From Neodontobutis hainanensis (Eukaryota > Chordata > Actinopteri > Gobiiformes > Odontobutidae), in NCBI GenBank assembly GCA_024349245.1, contig JALDNG010000769.1, positions 1 to 64,000 of the forward strand: 64,000 nt of DNA. The letters run 5' to 3'. Within the stretch, counting starts at the first letter, position 1. Each line of letters opens with the position of its first letter. The notes under the pieces were generated by a model. The model was not told the origin of the DNA and ran no database searches. It worked only from the letters and a program-made list of their open reading frames with translations. This document shows positions 50,382-63,181 of this stretch, piece after piece. Both the position numbers and the translations under genes were made by a program.

Positions 50382-52975
50382 AATTCTGATTCAAGTAAAA
50401 ACGTATAAATTTAATTTTTATCATTTATATTTTATAAAAATTCATTCAACCAAAAATCACCTGAATGAATCTAGTTTTTTGCTGACGAATAAGAAAATAT
50501 AGTTTTTTGATAACAGATTTAATTACAAATACAAAGTGAATTCAAAACTACTCTTTTGTTAATTCTGTTTATTGGGAGCTTGGAAGAAAATAAAATAAAT
50601 TTAGATGTCACAAACTGAATGTTTTCCTTTCATGGATTGGAGAAACGTTAAAACAGGATTTCTTTATGTTTTATATCAGGATAAAAATTACGAATATTTA
50701 TAAATGGTCTGCAAAAGATTCAAATTCACATTTCATTTGCTTATCGAATTATATGTTTACTCTAGAACAAACAAAGATCAGAGTGGGCAGAAAAAAACTG
50801 GAAAAATCGATTTTTTAACATTTTTTTATTCAAAAACAATTTAAAAACGTATCAAATCAAAATTAGGCAAAATAACCAGCAATCCTATCATGTGGAACTT
50901 GCAAAAATATTAAATGTGAAAAAGTTAAGACTTTTTTGTCAATATTAAAGTGCTACTTATTTTATAATCATAAAAAATAAGGGAAATATTGACGATTATT
51001 TGAAAGAAATATATTGGTTTAAATAAAATAAACATGGAGTTTTATCAATAATTAAATTTTCACAACTAACCAATCGAGCAAGGTAAGGCTGCTATTAAGA
51101 ACTGAGGAGAAGGTGAGGGAAAGTCTCTCACATCTCGATTTCTGGTTTATATATTACGAAAGGGAGTAGGAAGCTGAAAGATGTTTTTCTAAAGGGCGTA
51201 CTTGTACTTAAATTTTGTTCGATAGAAGCCTTGATAGTTAGTCCATTTTTGGTTGAAAAAAATCATCATAGAATTTATCACAGTTTTCATCTTTAATATT
51301 ATATTCTACTCGTTTTAAAGTCATTTTATTTTTGAAATTATTTTTATGTTCATTTATGGAGAACACAAGAAAGAGCGTTAGATCGGATTTTACACTTTTC
51401 GATCGAACAAAAGTTTTTATATATCTCTAATTTTTATATTCTAAAAAATAATAAAGATGTGTTGTGGTGTAATTAATTGTTTAGAACCCAAAAACAACCC
51501 TTTGAACAGAAGGCGTTTAAATGAATTCGTCTTTTGTTCATGACGACCGAAATAGGATTTTAAATTTCACAATTTCAACTGAGAACGAAGTTTATTTTTT
51601 CAGGTAAGAAATGAAATAAATCCTCATTTATTTCATTCATACATGACGAAGACAAATAATTGTATGATGAGAGAAAAATAAATTATTCCATAATGTTTGG
51701 ATAAACTCAGTATTAGACGAGAGATTTTGTCTTTAATTTATTACTCTGATGAACTTTTGTTAAATTAATCGAGAAATTAGATTCATAAGTTTGATAATTG
51801 TAAATGAAGAAATTCAATCTTCAATCGATACTTCTGATCATAAAAACGTATGGAAAATTTTTATACCAGTCAATTATTTAATTTCAAACAAGATGATGTT
51901 TGATTTTAACTCGATTTATGATTTGACTATTGACATCATAATTCAAACATTTTACCATAACACAGCTTATTAAGTTGTTATATAACATCTAGATAATTAA
52001 TTTTTTTAAAATAAACACCTTTATCTTCCTCGTCGAACAAACTTGTAAATTTATTATATCAATCATTATTAAAAGAAATTTAATGATTTTACCGCTTTAA
52101 GCTGAACTTTCGAATGCGAGATCTATTTGTGTACATATAAGGCATCGTTATGAGATTAAAATTGTGACAAGTTTTAAGGTATTTCACAAAATTATCATCT
52201 GATTGACTGTTAAAAATTCAAAAAAATATTAATATTCTTTTTTAACCAACCAGGTTAATCAAATTAATCATTTGATAAATTATATCCTTGATTTAAAACA
52301 ACTCATCCAATTATAAACATATAAATAAAGTAATGTCGACAAGATTTTTTCACACAGTCCACGTTCTTAAAATTTCCATAAATTCAAACTATTTGATGTT
52401 GAACGTTGATTGTTTGTAAGTTTTCATTGAAAATGCTTTTAGATTCTCGTAAAATAACTATTTCAAACAAACATAAATTCCATGGAAAATGTAAGAATAA
52501 ATATTAAATATTCGTTTTTAAATCCCTCAAAGAATTTAATATTCATGATAATTCCAAATAATATTGCATAAAATTTAATCTAAATGTAAAAATTCACGTA
52601 ATAATAAAATGCATTAAATTATGAATTCAATGTGGTGAAAATTTTTGAATTAAACAAGCACGAAATGCTAAACTCAATATTTTACCCGTAGTTTCCTACT
52701 TGCTGAATAAAAGTTATTTCTTCTTATAAATAAGAGAAATATCCTTTTATCAAAATTCTAGAAGAATCAAAAGAAAAAGAAATTTTAAAATCTATTGACC
52801 CAGTGAGAATTTAAAAAGATATTAATGCTTATATGAGAAAATCTTTTGATTATACTTGTGAATTTTCTTCACAACTAAATCTATGACAATCATTTATTTC
52901 ACTTAGTACGAAATGCAATTGATAAATTAAAATACTCAAAATTGTTGAGCAATGATGATGTAAACCGATCAGGGG
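50382..52975. other. Intergenic DNA with a GC-richer patch
   Basis: Mostly AT-rich without recognisable genes. At 51,060-51,210 composition rises and a plus-strand frame reads LLLRTEEKVRESLSHLDFWF; the sequence GAGCAAGGTAAGG at about 51,077 looks like an exon end with a splice donor. Not assignable. Confidence 0.35.
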
Positions 52976-53283
52976 TTATTTCCAAGAAAGATTACATACA
53001 CATGCAATTTTTTTGTGAAACACCTTCCAATGCTCTACGTCCCTTCTACACTCTTTATTTGTTCATACACCAGAAATTTGGAAGGATTAAACTTTCCCTC
53101 ACTAAAACCCTTACCCTCTTCTTCATCCATTAGAGCAAGCCTATCTTGTAAAAATTGTTCAATGGGAAGAAACGCCCTCATCTCCTTCGTTCAGACTGCT
53201 AAAGAGCACATTCTGCACATTGTCACAATATTTAAGAATCTCCTCTGTTCGTAAGCTGCCCTAGAACTCTCACTTACCTCCAT
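52976..53283 (-). CDS. Unidentified small gene with micro-introns (tentative)
   Basis: I do not recognise this gene. ATG 53283 gives a 6-nt first exon (Met-Glu), a 17-nt intron with a GTAAGT donor (53261-53277), then LRTEEILKYCDNVQN. A 28-nt intron (53182-53209) leads to MRAFLPIEQFLQDRLALMDE and GKFNPSKFLVYEQIK, and another 17-nt intron (53035-53051) to KHWKVFHKKIACVCNLSWK and TAA 52976-52978, about 83 aa in all. Acidic/basic balance favours this strand, but plus-strand frames across the same DNA (53,286-53,522 among them) are also open, so strand and boundaries remain uncertain. Confidence 0.38.
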
Positions 53284-54736
53284 CGATGAAGGAACACATT
53301 AAATATTTTGATGAGGATTTTAGCTTGAACCAACATGTGAGTGTTATTGTTAATTTTATAATGGTGAGAGATAGATTTAACCAGTCCAGATACTTTGGAG
53401 AAGTTGTGACGCGTGTGGTAACACTTTATGTCAAAACTATTCTTATTTGGATTGATAGTTCCACTTCTTGGTCTCAACAAAGGATTCTTCACCCGATTTC
53501 TCTTATGTTTGATCTTGTGTGAGTCGCATCTTTTTTACTTCACCTATATTAGTCGTTATAGTTGAAATTTTATCTATCCAGCATAGTTTATTTCTCAAGG
53601 TTATTTTTATTTTGTTGATTGTGTTTATTCTTCATGAATAGAACCATCTTTACGTAATTTCATCCGTATCTAATTTATCATTCAAATAGGTTATGTAATC
53701 ATTTGACAGTCTTGGCCAACTATAGTGAGTACCTTGTATAATGGTTTACCTATAAATTTTTTTCGGCAACTATGTTCAGGATTATAAGGTAGAGAGTAAA
53801 ATTCAATAAAATTATTTATAATTGATAGTTTTGCGATTATACCTTGATATTTTAACGTACGTTGGTTTCGGTCATTGAAAACCGGCACGTGGGGATCAAT
53901 TCTGTTTTTGAACTAATATGGTGGATACATCAGGAGTTAATTTATTTCCCATTCACTTATAAGGTGAATGAATTGTGAACATTCTTTTCACGTTTCGTTA
54001 ACATAAATCATCGAGATCAGATGAATACTTTTTTCATTAGTTATCAATTATATTAACTTCTTACTTTAAATTTTAAGTCTTTTTACCACTTTAAACCTCA
54101 ACATCGAAAGTATTTCAATTATCCCCGATGCCATATTTTCAAAATTTATTTATTTCTCTGTTGAAATTCCCCACAAACATTCAAAGAGAATTACGATAGT
54201 GTTTATGGCACGATTTGAAAACTCCATTTATCACATTAAGTTTTTCAGGTTTAATCAATCAGAGATGTGCTTAAAAAATTTTTTAACTATCTACAGTTGG
54301 AACGATCGTTTCATTAAGAAATAACCCCTTATTTGTAATGTGAGTTCACAAATTAACATAAATAAAATAATTTTTCAAATAAATGGTATTTTATTTTTTC
54401 AGCTTTTTAATTTAACAAAGCAATATCTTCATGTGTTTTGGTTTTCTTAAGCCATTCCAAACCTAAAAATTAATATGTCTTTTAAGTTATTTCTTTCCAC
54501 CAATAACCCTTTTTGGCTGAAATTATAAAAAAGGGAAATTTTGTGATTTTTAAAATTACAGAAATTACTGCATTTTTACACAAAATTTACTGTTTTTGGT
54601 TTCCATAACTAATCCCGAAAAAACCTTTATTTTAGATTTTCTAAAAATAATTAATCGTTAATATTTATTCAAACAATATTAATTATCGGAACAAAATCAT
54701 TCACGCAATATGTCTGTCTTGTCTCTATGGAATATT
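53284..54736. other. Intergenic DNA, one open frame of unclear status
   Basis: A plus-strand frame 53,286-53,522 (MKEHIKYFDEDFSLNQHVSV) and a minus-strand frame on the same DNA are both open; neither matches a family I know. 53,900-54,700 is AT-rich and empty. Confidence 0.3.
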
Positions 54737-55378
54737 TTACCGAGTTCCAAATATTTCTATTGAAATATAATTGCTGAATACAAAACCGAATTTAGTTGCA
54801 GCTTCAAGACCTTCACTAGCAATGTCTAAACTTTCTTGTCTTTGATCAATCTGGTCTGCTTTTCAGATATCTCATAAGATTTATCCACATATATTGAAAG
54901 CAATACTTAATCATTTAACTTAAGGCACTACAATTAAAATTGTTTAATTTTATATTTTAGCTCTATCATCAACCATAATGATTTCTGAATCTAGTTCACG
55001 GTACAATACTTTTACCTATGAACTCTACTTAATAATTCCTCACTTATTTGAATAACTTGGAATAAAATTCTATCAATATCTTTTGCAGCATCTCTCTCAT
55101 GAATGAAAGTAAAACTCCTTTAAGCTGTAATTTATTCTAATTTTCCCAATACGTAGATTTTCATCGTAGTATTTTACGTTTTAGTGTCTAATTCTTGAAT
55201 TAGTATACGCTAGAAGATAAAAAATAAAAACCATTTAATGGAGTAAAAATCAAAACCATTCACCAAACGTTTTAAAATATGTTGTTGCGCAACATCCAAC
55301 TCTGACGTAGTTTTCAATGAAATTTGAAAAATTTTTATTTATGATACTTTCCAGACTTTCATCTGCTTCAAATCGATA
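54737..55378 (-). CDS. Unidentified multi-exon gene, helical protein
   Basis: Several protein-like blocks on the minus strand: 55250-55378 (YRFEADESLESIINKNFSNF, ENYVRVGCCATTYFKTFGEW), about 54,990-55,118 (FTFIHERDAAKDIDRILFQV, ISEELL, then after a 20-nt GT..AG intron YRELDSEIIMVDDRA) and 54737-54862 (DQIDQRQESLDIASEGLEAA, TKFGFVF). The second and third blocks are rich in Glu, Asp, Ile and Leu with heptad-like spacing, suggesting coiled coil as in SNAREs or nucleoporins, but I cannot assign a family. Joins between blocks are not resolved. Confidence 0.4.
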
Positions 55379-58300
55379 TCAAGTTACGTCTTTAGTTTTT
55401 ATACTCTTTGAAATTTATTCATTCTTAGGAATGTGCTCCAAGAGGCTATTAAAAACTCATATTTCAGAGATTTTTCATATGAAAATTATAATTGTTAAAA
55501 GTTACAGGTCGGTGTGTTTGAAATCTATTTAATCTTTTCATTTTAAGATTTTTATCGAGTAAAATTTTGATAATGTTATAATAAACATAATTAGAAAATA
55601 TTTTCTAATTTTTTTGATGAGAGCGTTTAAATTATGAAGCGTTGACATTTTTTTATTTTAGAAATTTGATGATTCTAAAAATTCCCTGTCTTCGATTCAT
55701 GGTTACCATCATTTGCTAAGAATTTGATGAAAGTTTTAGTTAATCGACTCTCACAATACCCAGATTTAACTTATTCACCTAGAAGCGGTCGATTAGACGT
55801 TTAAAGGCCAAAAATAGAAAATACTGAAATTATCTAGTCGTTATATTTACAAAATAAACATCTTTCCAACACCCATGTAAATTACATGAGGTTTCTTTTT
55901 TAAAATACCATTTATGAAAAGATCAAACAGGTATTTTCAAGATAAACCATGTGTAGCTTTCAGGCAGGTTTTTATGATTTTTCAAATTTTTATTTTCTTT
56001 TTAAAAAATTAAGAAGATATTTTAAATTTTAACAAATACAAAGTAAATTAAAAAGTAAAAGTTTTTTATTTAAATTATTTAAGATTTGGAAATATTCAAT
56101 ATTATTTTCATCGTTAAGTGAAAAATTCAATTTTTCCGCTTTGACTATATTTGCCACAATATCACTTATATGCTTTTCTCGAAAAAATTTATTGTCATTT
56201 ATTCTTTATGGATTTTTATTTATTTTATAAAACCAAATATTAACTAAATCCTTTGTCGTTTCGATCATTCATGAACTCTAAACAGAAAATATTATTTTTG
56301 AAATTTTAAATTTATGGAATCATACTTATTGAAGTTATTCATTTTTCTGAATATTTGTGTTAGAATAATCATCTTAAATTAGTTTAAATTAATCATAAAT
56401 TATCCTCGTGTTAAAAAACAACACGATTCTATAAATAACAAAAAACCAGCCATTTGTTATGCCATATAGTGCCAATTTTTAACATCCTAGTTTATTCCCC
56501 ATTTTATATGATCTTTATATCAATAAGATAAACTGCAGAAATATTGTTTTACTTTGAAACTAACCTAACTCAATTAATTTTTACTTTACCATAAATTATA
56601 TCACTGTTTACCAATTAAACTAGGCGATTCATATCAACAACCATGCACCTTAAATAATTATTCATATATTGATTAAAATTTCAATATTAAATCTTTTCCA
56701 TTCGTAATTTAAGCTTGTGAGTTAAATATCTATGAAATAATTTTTAAATTGGAAAAAATTAACCAGCTTGCACATTCTCAAATTCCATTGAAGCAGATTA
56801 CATTGAGTCAAGCTTGATAAAGTTTAATTTCCGATTTTTTTCGCAATATTCATAAAATATAAGTGGTCTCTAATTATATATTCTACATGTAAGTTGAACC
56901 AATTATATCTAGATTGAAAACTTTCGAAAGAACAATAAGCCAAATATATCAATAAATTTCTTTCTTTGAATTAAATAATGCACAAATAATATTTCAAAGA
57001 CATCTGGTTTAAAATTACATTCATAAAATAATTAACACGTTAACTAAAACAAAACATCAAAAATCAGCCAGATTTCAATTATTTTTGAGACCATTTTCGT
57101 GTTATTTTGAGTAATACTGGACGTGTAACAATATGCATGTTGTATATTTTGTAAAAATGTAAAAAATTAGATTTTATAAAAAAACGTTTATCCAGAATCT
57201 ATCGTATTTATTAATATTTGAATGGTCTAATTTTATTTCTTTAACATGATTTTTAATCGGTAAATTAACTCAAATAAAAAAATGTAGCTTTTAAATTCAT
57301 ATTATTTCAAAAACGTTGAGATACCCGCTTTACATTAAGAGAGCTTTTTAAATGAAACATTAGGATAATTTTAAAATATTTTGGTTCATAGCTTCAATTT
57401 AATTTTATTTAAGTAAAATGCAAATCAAAAATTTATCTAAATTTAAAGCTTATCACATTAAATTTTTTTCCTAGGAACCATTCAGTATCAATGAGCTTAA
57501 CCATTTTAATAGACGTTCATTTTATGCACATGAATGAAGAGTTAATCATTTCATCAGACTCGTTCATATTTATAAATTTATCGTAAATAAAGTAATTTTA
57601 ACAGTTTGGATCATACTTAAGAATTTGACACTGTTGAAATGATGTTACAAATTTATAATTAATTGTGTGGCACAATTATCTCTGTAAATATTTTTTTATC
57701 TTTTCGAAATTTAATTTTTACGTTAAAAATTTGATGGCAGTGAGGACGTTCGTATTTCATAATAAATTATTCTCTTAAATATTTGTTTATTTTATAAGAG
57801 TTGATACGTCTTGTTTTTAAAAACTGAAGATTCTCACGAAAATTACTTAGTTAATTGAGATAAAAATGTTAACCTTGTGGATATTAAAGCATTAAATATT
57901 TTACCAAAACTTACCTAAAATATCAATTTATAACAGGTTTGTCTCTTCAAAAGCACAATTCTGTCAATATTACATTTTTAAATACAGATAATGACCAGCT
58001 TTACGTTTTTATTTTTGTTTTAAAAACCCAAAAGTCTAAAAATTTAAAGGAGATTTAAGAATCAACAAAAGGTCTACTTTATCGACTTTAAAGCTTTTTG
58101 ACTTAAAAAGGAGTAAATAAAGATCATATTCAAATCTACTGGATAATCATCCAATCTTAGCAACTTTAAATTCATAATAGTTATAATTTAATGCTTGAAA
58201 GTTTCTTAAAGAAATCAAAATTAAAGTTTTCTCAAGAATGTTATTTTTTTTGTTTAAGAAGAATTGTAATATGGTAAACCGCCAAAATCGGTGTCGAAAA

Positions 58301-58627
58301 CGCACGAATTATATTATCTGGCAGATAAATAAGAGAATCAAATTTTAAAAAAAGTAGAGCTGATAAAATTGATCATAAAAAAATTAAAATTCATAAATAA
58401 TCAACAAACCGCGAAATAAAAATTCGCGCCAATTCTAGAAAACTTTTTTTGTTTTTAGAAACTATAATTTTGAAAATATTGAGTAAGTATTTTAAATTAC
58501 TAAACAGGAGGCTATTTGTAAACGAATATTTTAATTATAGAAATCAAAATAAAGAAAACTTTCAATAAAAATTCCCATGCATAACTGATACAATACGGAT
58601 CTTAATTTTGACAAGTCAAACCAAAAT
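55379..58627. other. AT-rich intergenic DNA
   Basis: No gene recognised. Long stretches of A/T-dominated sequence with no readable frames above chance; the plus-strand frame 55,317-55,532 is the antisense of the gene at 54.7-55.4 kb and its flank. Confidence 0.5.
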
Positions 58628-58771
58628 ATGACAACAGACCAAAAAACTAAAACAAACACGATACTGAAAATGAGTGCCTAATACATACAAGCTAAGTATA
58701 CTGTAAAGAATGAAAGTAAAGATAAAGGTGACCGAAGAAGAACGCGCTTAAAATGGAGAAGAAAATTTTGA
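58628..58771 (+). CDS. Possible short basic protein
   Basis: ATG 58628 opens MTTDQKTKTNTILKM. An in-frame TAA lies inside an 18-nt GT..AG segment (GTGCC..ACAAG); removing it keeps the frame and continues KYTVKNESKDKGDRRRTRLK to TGA 58769-58771, 41 aa in all. The very basic C-terminus would suit a nucleic-acid-binding or ribosomal peptide. No family recognised; its shortness keeps confidence low. Confidence 0.28.
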
Positions 58772-60780
58772 TTACATTTTTTGAATTGTATAGAATGAAT
58801 TAATTTGAAGAACAAATCAAAATGTAAACTTTTTAAGTTCAACCATGATTGTGTCGAAGAAATTCAAAGAAGATTAATGTAGATAAGTCTGGCCCACATC
58901 CAGTGTCTAATAGTATGGATATTTTAATCAAATAACAATCGATCTTACTCCAAATAAACAGGTATTCTCGAAACATAGTTATCATATGAGATTTTTCTAA
59001 GTTGAGGTTTCGATTATTTTTCAGAATTTTAAAAAAGATTTCCAAATTAAAGGAACAATTTCGATAAAAAAATTTTGAATGAGTAAAACAAAATTTAAAC
59101 TTATTTTAGATAATAAACATGATAAAAACTCTTTGAGATAAAATCAAATGTATTATGCTTCTTACCAGCTAAAATTTTTCATGTTGTATTTCTATGTCAT
59201 TTATCAAAATATACAATCAAAAGAAATCTGATAAATTGCTGAAATTATCAAAAATAATTAATTGATAACCGATACATTTTTCCCGTTAAGAAATTTAATA
59301 AAAATATTATTTTCATTCAAATTCAATTTGTAATGTTAGAAGACATGAATTTTTTGCTTTAAAAATTTATTCTATTTGAAAAAAACGCCCTTCGTTTTCT
59401 TATCCTTTGAGTCGTTTGTTGCAAATTAACTTATAAGTATCTCTTGACTCTAAAAATTTTTGCTTCTTTTATTCTGTTTAAAGATGCCTGAAATTAAAAA
59501 AATTTAAGTTATGAGTGACGAAAATATCTTGTTTTCTTTGGATATATGCGAAGTAGAAGCAATATGAACAAAATTTTAAAATAATATAATGTTAACTATT
59601 TATTTTTATGAGTTAAAATATTACGTTTATAAAACAACAAAAGTTATTATTGTTCATTCATAAAAATAAAGATTTTGAGTTTTAGCTTGAATTTGTGTTA
59701 TATTGTCACAAATTTATGCTAAAGTTTGTGGAAAGTATACGTTTCGCGCAATTAAGAATTGCTATTTTACAAATTAGTTTGGCAAAAAATTTAAACTAAG
59801 ATATTTTTCATACCTGATTTGTTTGTAAAGACGTTGACAAAATTAATTTAATTTAAGAATCTCAAACGTAAATTGACTTATTCAGAAAAGTCTAATTTTT
59901 CAACAAAAGAATCCTATTTTGAGTGTTTCACTATTTTAAGAATATTCATATTATAGACAACTGAGTTGATCTTTTGAACTAATCCAAGTTTTCACAACCG
60001 AATTCAGAGTTTTAAGAAGTAAATTTTCACAAAATTAATTGATCCGAGACTTTAAAGAGGAAACCTACGATTTTTAGAAAATATAAATATGTTACGTTTT
60101 GAAATCTTTTTATCAAATTTTTTAAGTCGGGCTAAACATTAAACCTCTCAGTTGTCAAAAAATACTTTCATAAAATGAGAAAAACTAAAAAATTTTGTTT
60201 GCGTGGATCAGAAATGAGAGTGTTTCTGAGGGGCTGCACAATACTGTGAATTACAGACTCATACGATACAAATATCACCCTAAGATTAACTATTTTACAT
60301 TTACACATTTTATTATGATAACAGAAATAATGTTCATAAATAAATTCTGTTAAAATTTTTTATTTTATCAATAGTGAATTTTGTTTGAGTTTAAATTTAG
60401 AAAATAAACAATAAAGACAATCCAAAATTACGATAAATATGTTTATAACAATTTTTGTAAGTCTGATTGGTTTAAGAAATTACTCTGTATATCGACGTCT
60501 TTTGAATGTTTTCAAATCTCAAATTACATTAGACTTATAAAAAGATGAAAGTAAAATTTCAAATCTTTTAAGCAAACTCCAAAAGCTGATAATATTATCT
60601 TGGAAGTAGGAGAATTCATCTATCTAGTCTGTTTGTGGAATTTAATTGAAGCTAGTATCCATCAATGATCCCAAATATAATTTTTAATCTTGGCTTGTAA
60701 TTTTAACAGTTTTGTTTTTTGGAAATATTATTGAGGGAAATAATTCATTGGATAAAAACAGATCCGATTGGGGAAAAAAA
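58772..60780. other. AT-rich intergenic DNA
   Basis: No gene or RNA recognised; the short minus-strand frame at 58,839-59,045 is compositionally ordinary AT-rich sequence. Confidence 0.5.
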
Positions 60781-61170
60781 ATTTTGTCGATTATGAAGAT
60801 TTATTATTCCGCACACCCATTAACTGTAAATAAGCTAGTTCTTGAGGAACGAAAGGCCTGAAGAAAATTGCTAATATTGGATGACAGAAAAGAGTGGTTG
60901 ATTCTCTGTTGCCTTAAAGAGAAGATAATTGAGAAAGATACGTCAAAACACTGACACCTAATTAATAAGATTGGCTTAATCGGCATAGGAGGGCGAGATG
61001 TTGAGTGGGTTAGGGTCATACAATATACGACATTAGACGAGCTCTTGAATCTTCTTAACATGGCCGCACCTCGCCAAAAACCTAGCAATCAGAGGAGTAT
61101 GGTTGAACTTACCAATACATAAAATTCGTTCAGAAGGCGTAAGAATATGATTGACTTATCCTTGTTCAAC
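60781..61170. other. GC-richer segment of unknown nature
   Basis: About 390 bp of markedly higher GC. The minus strand has a 94-codon open frame (60,804-61,088) rich in Ser/Arg. The plus strand has a frame with VEWVRVIQYTTLDELLNLLN broken by two stops, and the minus strand has another frame with IARFLARCGHVKKIQEL. I cannot tell which, if any, is coding. Its minus-strand 5' part (61,068-61,170) resembles 5,091-5,181. Confidence 0.35.
61068..61170 (-). repeat. Diverged repeat, copy 2
   Basis: Counterpart of 5,091-5,181: GTTGAACAAGGATAAGTCAA followed by weaker matches. Here the GT of the putative splice donor is changed to AT (GGATAAG), so if copy 1 uses that intron, this copy cannot. Confidence 0.35.
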
Positions 61171-61185
61171 GAAAAATAAGTTTGA

Positions 61186-63181
61186 ATGTAAAATTATCTA
61201 AACATAATATCTGGATAGAATCTTTAACTTTGCTACCTGAATGAGAGTTCAATTATAATCTAAACTCTCATATGTTACAATTCAAGCAATAAATTTACTT
61301 ATGTTGATAAATTAAATTATCTGTTAAGGTTCACATAATTTATAATATGCTTGATGGAACATGGGATAAAGCACATTGCTATAAGTTTCATGTCGAAGAT
61401 CTACGATAAATTTCATCATTTACATCCCAAGGAACCAGTAATGGGAGGTAAGGCCGCCATACAGGGCAGGGGACAAGTTTAGAGTTTAAGCAACTGCGAA
61501 TCCAAAACTATAAAATACCTGAAAAATCTAGACCAGGATTCGTATCTTAAGAAAAAGCCTTATGTTAGAGTTATTGAGGAGAGAAAATATTGATGTAGCT
61601 TTGAAAAAATTCGCGCGGCTTTCATAAAAAAACTACAAAAAAATTCTCAATGCGTTACGCTTACAAATAACTGTGAGATATTAAGAAGGTGATGATAATA
61701 CAATGATTTGAACACCTTTTCATGAGAAGATTAACTAAAATGAAACAAATAAAATATTTATAATTAATTTATGGTTTAATTCATGTGTAGTGTTAAATCT
61801 TTAACAATTATATATAAAATTTAAAATTTTATGGAAACCTATTATTTTTGCTTGGCGTGTATCTTATTTAAATGGTTGATGAAAATTACGAATAAAATAT
61901 TGGCACTTGGGCGTAAATTCATAATCATATTCTTTGATCATTAAACCTAGCCCGTGAAATAAAATTCTGAACTTATAAATAAATTTTTATTAGTATCACT
62001 GCTCCTCCTCGATGAAACACCGACTAGCTTATTAAACACACTATGGTAGTTTTTCATTCGACAGATATTAAAGTTTTTCTTGGTAGACGATGGAAACAAC
62101 AGGGGAAAATTTTAATATTTCTAAGCTACCATTACCATTATGGTGCACGTCTCAATGTTGACCATGCGAAGTGTGAAATTTAAAATAAGCACTAACTTCA
62201 TAGTACGTCTTAAATAATCAGCTAGCCAGGATCGTCTAAAAATTAGCAATCATACTGAAAAGAAATGAATTAATTTTATTTTTGTTTAATCATTTTTTTA
62301 ATATCAGGAATTCGTCAGTATTTATAAATATGAAACATATAAATAGTATACATATGTATTCGAGATGGGCTTTTTCTACAAATTTAAAAATTTTTTAAAA
62401 CTAGAAACAAATATAATTACGAATCTACAGTGGATTAGAATTCTACGATAGTAAGTTTTTAAACATGAGGTAAAGATTAATATTCACACCCTGGTATATT
62501 TATGTTTGAAAATGTCGAATAGTTTTAAATTGAGGTCGTATTATTGTATAAATGTCACAGAAGATTCCTTAAATTAATCGATGAGTTAAAAAGTGCAAAA
62601 AATTTTCTGGAGGAGTCTGGGTGTATCTAGGCTCTCCTGTTAAGTACAGCCCACAGGCTTTGAACCATTCTCACTTCACTTCCCCTCTGCATCATTTGAA
62701 ATTTAAGTCTCACTTCGGTATGTGAGAGATTAATACTGAATATCACTGTCCTCGCTAATTGGGGTGGCCGGCTTACTATTGCTGTATAAGACTTTTTTTG
62801 GAGGTACGTGACACAAAAAGAAAAAATTATAAAACTACAAGGCTAATGAAAGAAATCGTTTGGAATTTTACAAGAGGTTTAAAATCAGAGTTAAATATAA
62901 TTAGAGAAAATTTACTCTGGTTAATAAACCAATTATTGTTTACTCTAAATATTAAAAAATTCCAGGAAAACTGGCGAGCTCTTTATGATCTTAAAATGAT
63001 CCACAAAAATGAAAAATTTTGAATAAATAATTTTGAGTTGATACATCTAAAATTAAAAAGGAAACGTGGAAATAATAGTCATAAATGATTAAAAATATGA
63101 ATTATCAGCAAGTAAACATCTATTGCAAGACATGTAGGGACGAAAAATATTTTTAAAATTTTCATATAAATACAAATTGAG
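61186..63181. other. Intergenic DNA with a GC-richer patch
   Basis: AT-rich apart from 62,605-62,790, where composition rises without a readable protein. An 87-codon plus-strand frame (62,759-63,022) and a 46-codon one beginning at 62,043 (MVVFHSTDIKVFLGRRWKQQ) match no family. The 3' flank of ARL2 shows no clear AATAAA. Confidence 0.4.

Noticed and set aside
51060..51210. Possible spliced-leader RNA gene (GAGCAAGGTAAGG followed by a hairpin and ATTTCTGG)
   Set aside because: The Sm-like site is imperfect, and only loosely similar strings occur at 5.17 and 61.16 kb; not enough to claim a spliced leader.
61000..61075. U6 snRNA-like string around AACATGGCC on the plus strand
   Set aside because: Only a short match to the U6 core; the 5' stem, ACAGAG box spacing and 3' T run are absent.
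60804..61088. 94-codon minus-strand ORF
   Set aside because: Ser/Arg-rich composition typical of an antisense frame in a GC-richer patch; no family match; other frames look equally or more protein-like.
62759..63022. 87-codon plus-strand ORF next to ARL2
   Set aside because: No family match, no ATG at its beginning, AT-rich codons in most of its length; kept only as a note in the intergenic entry.
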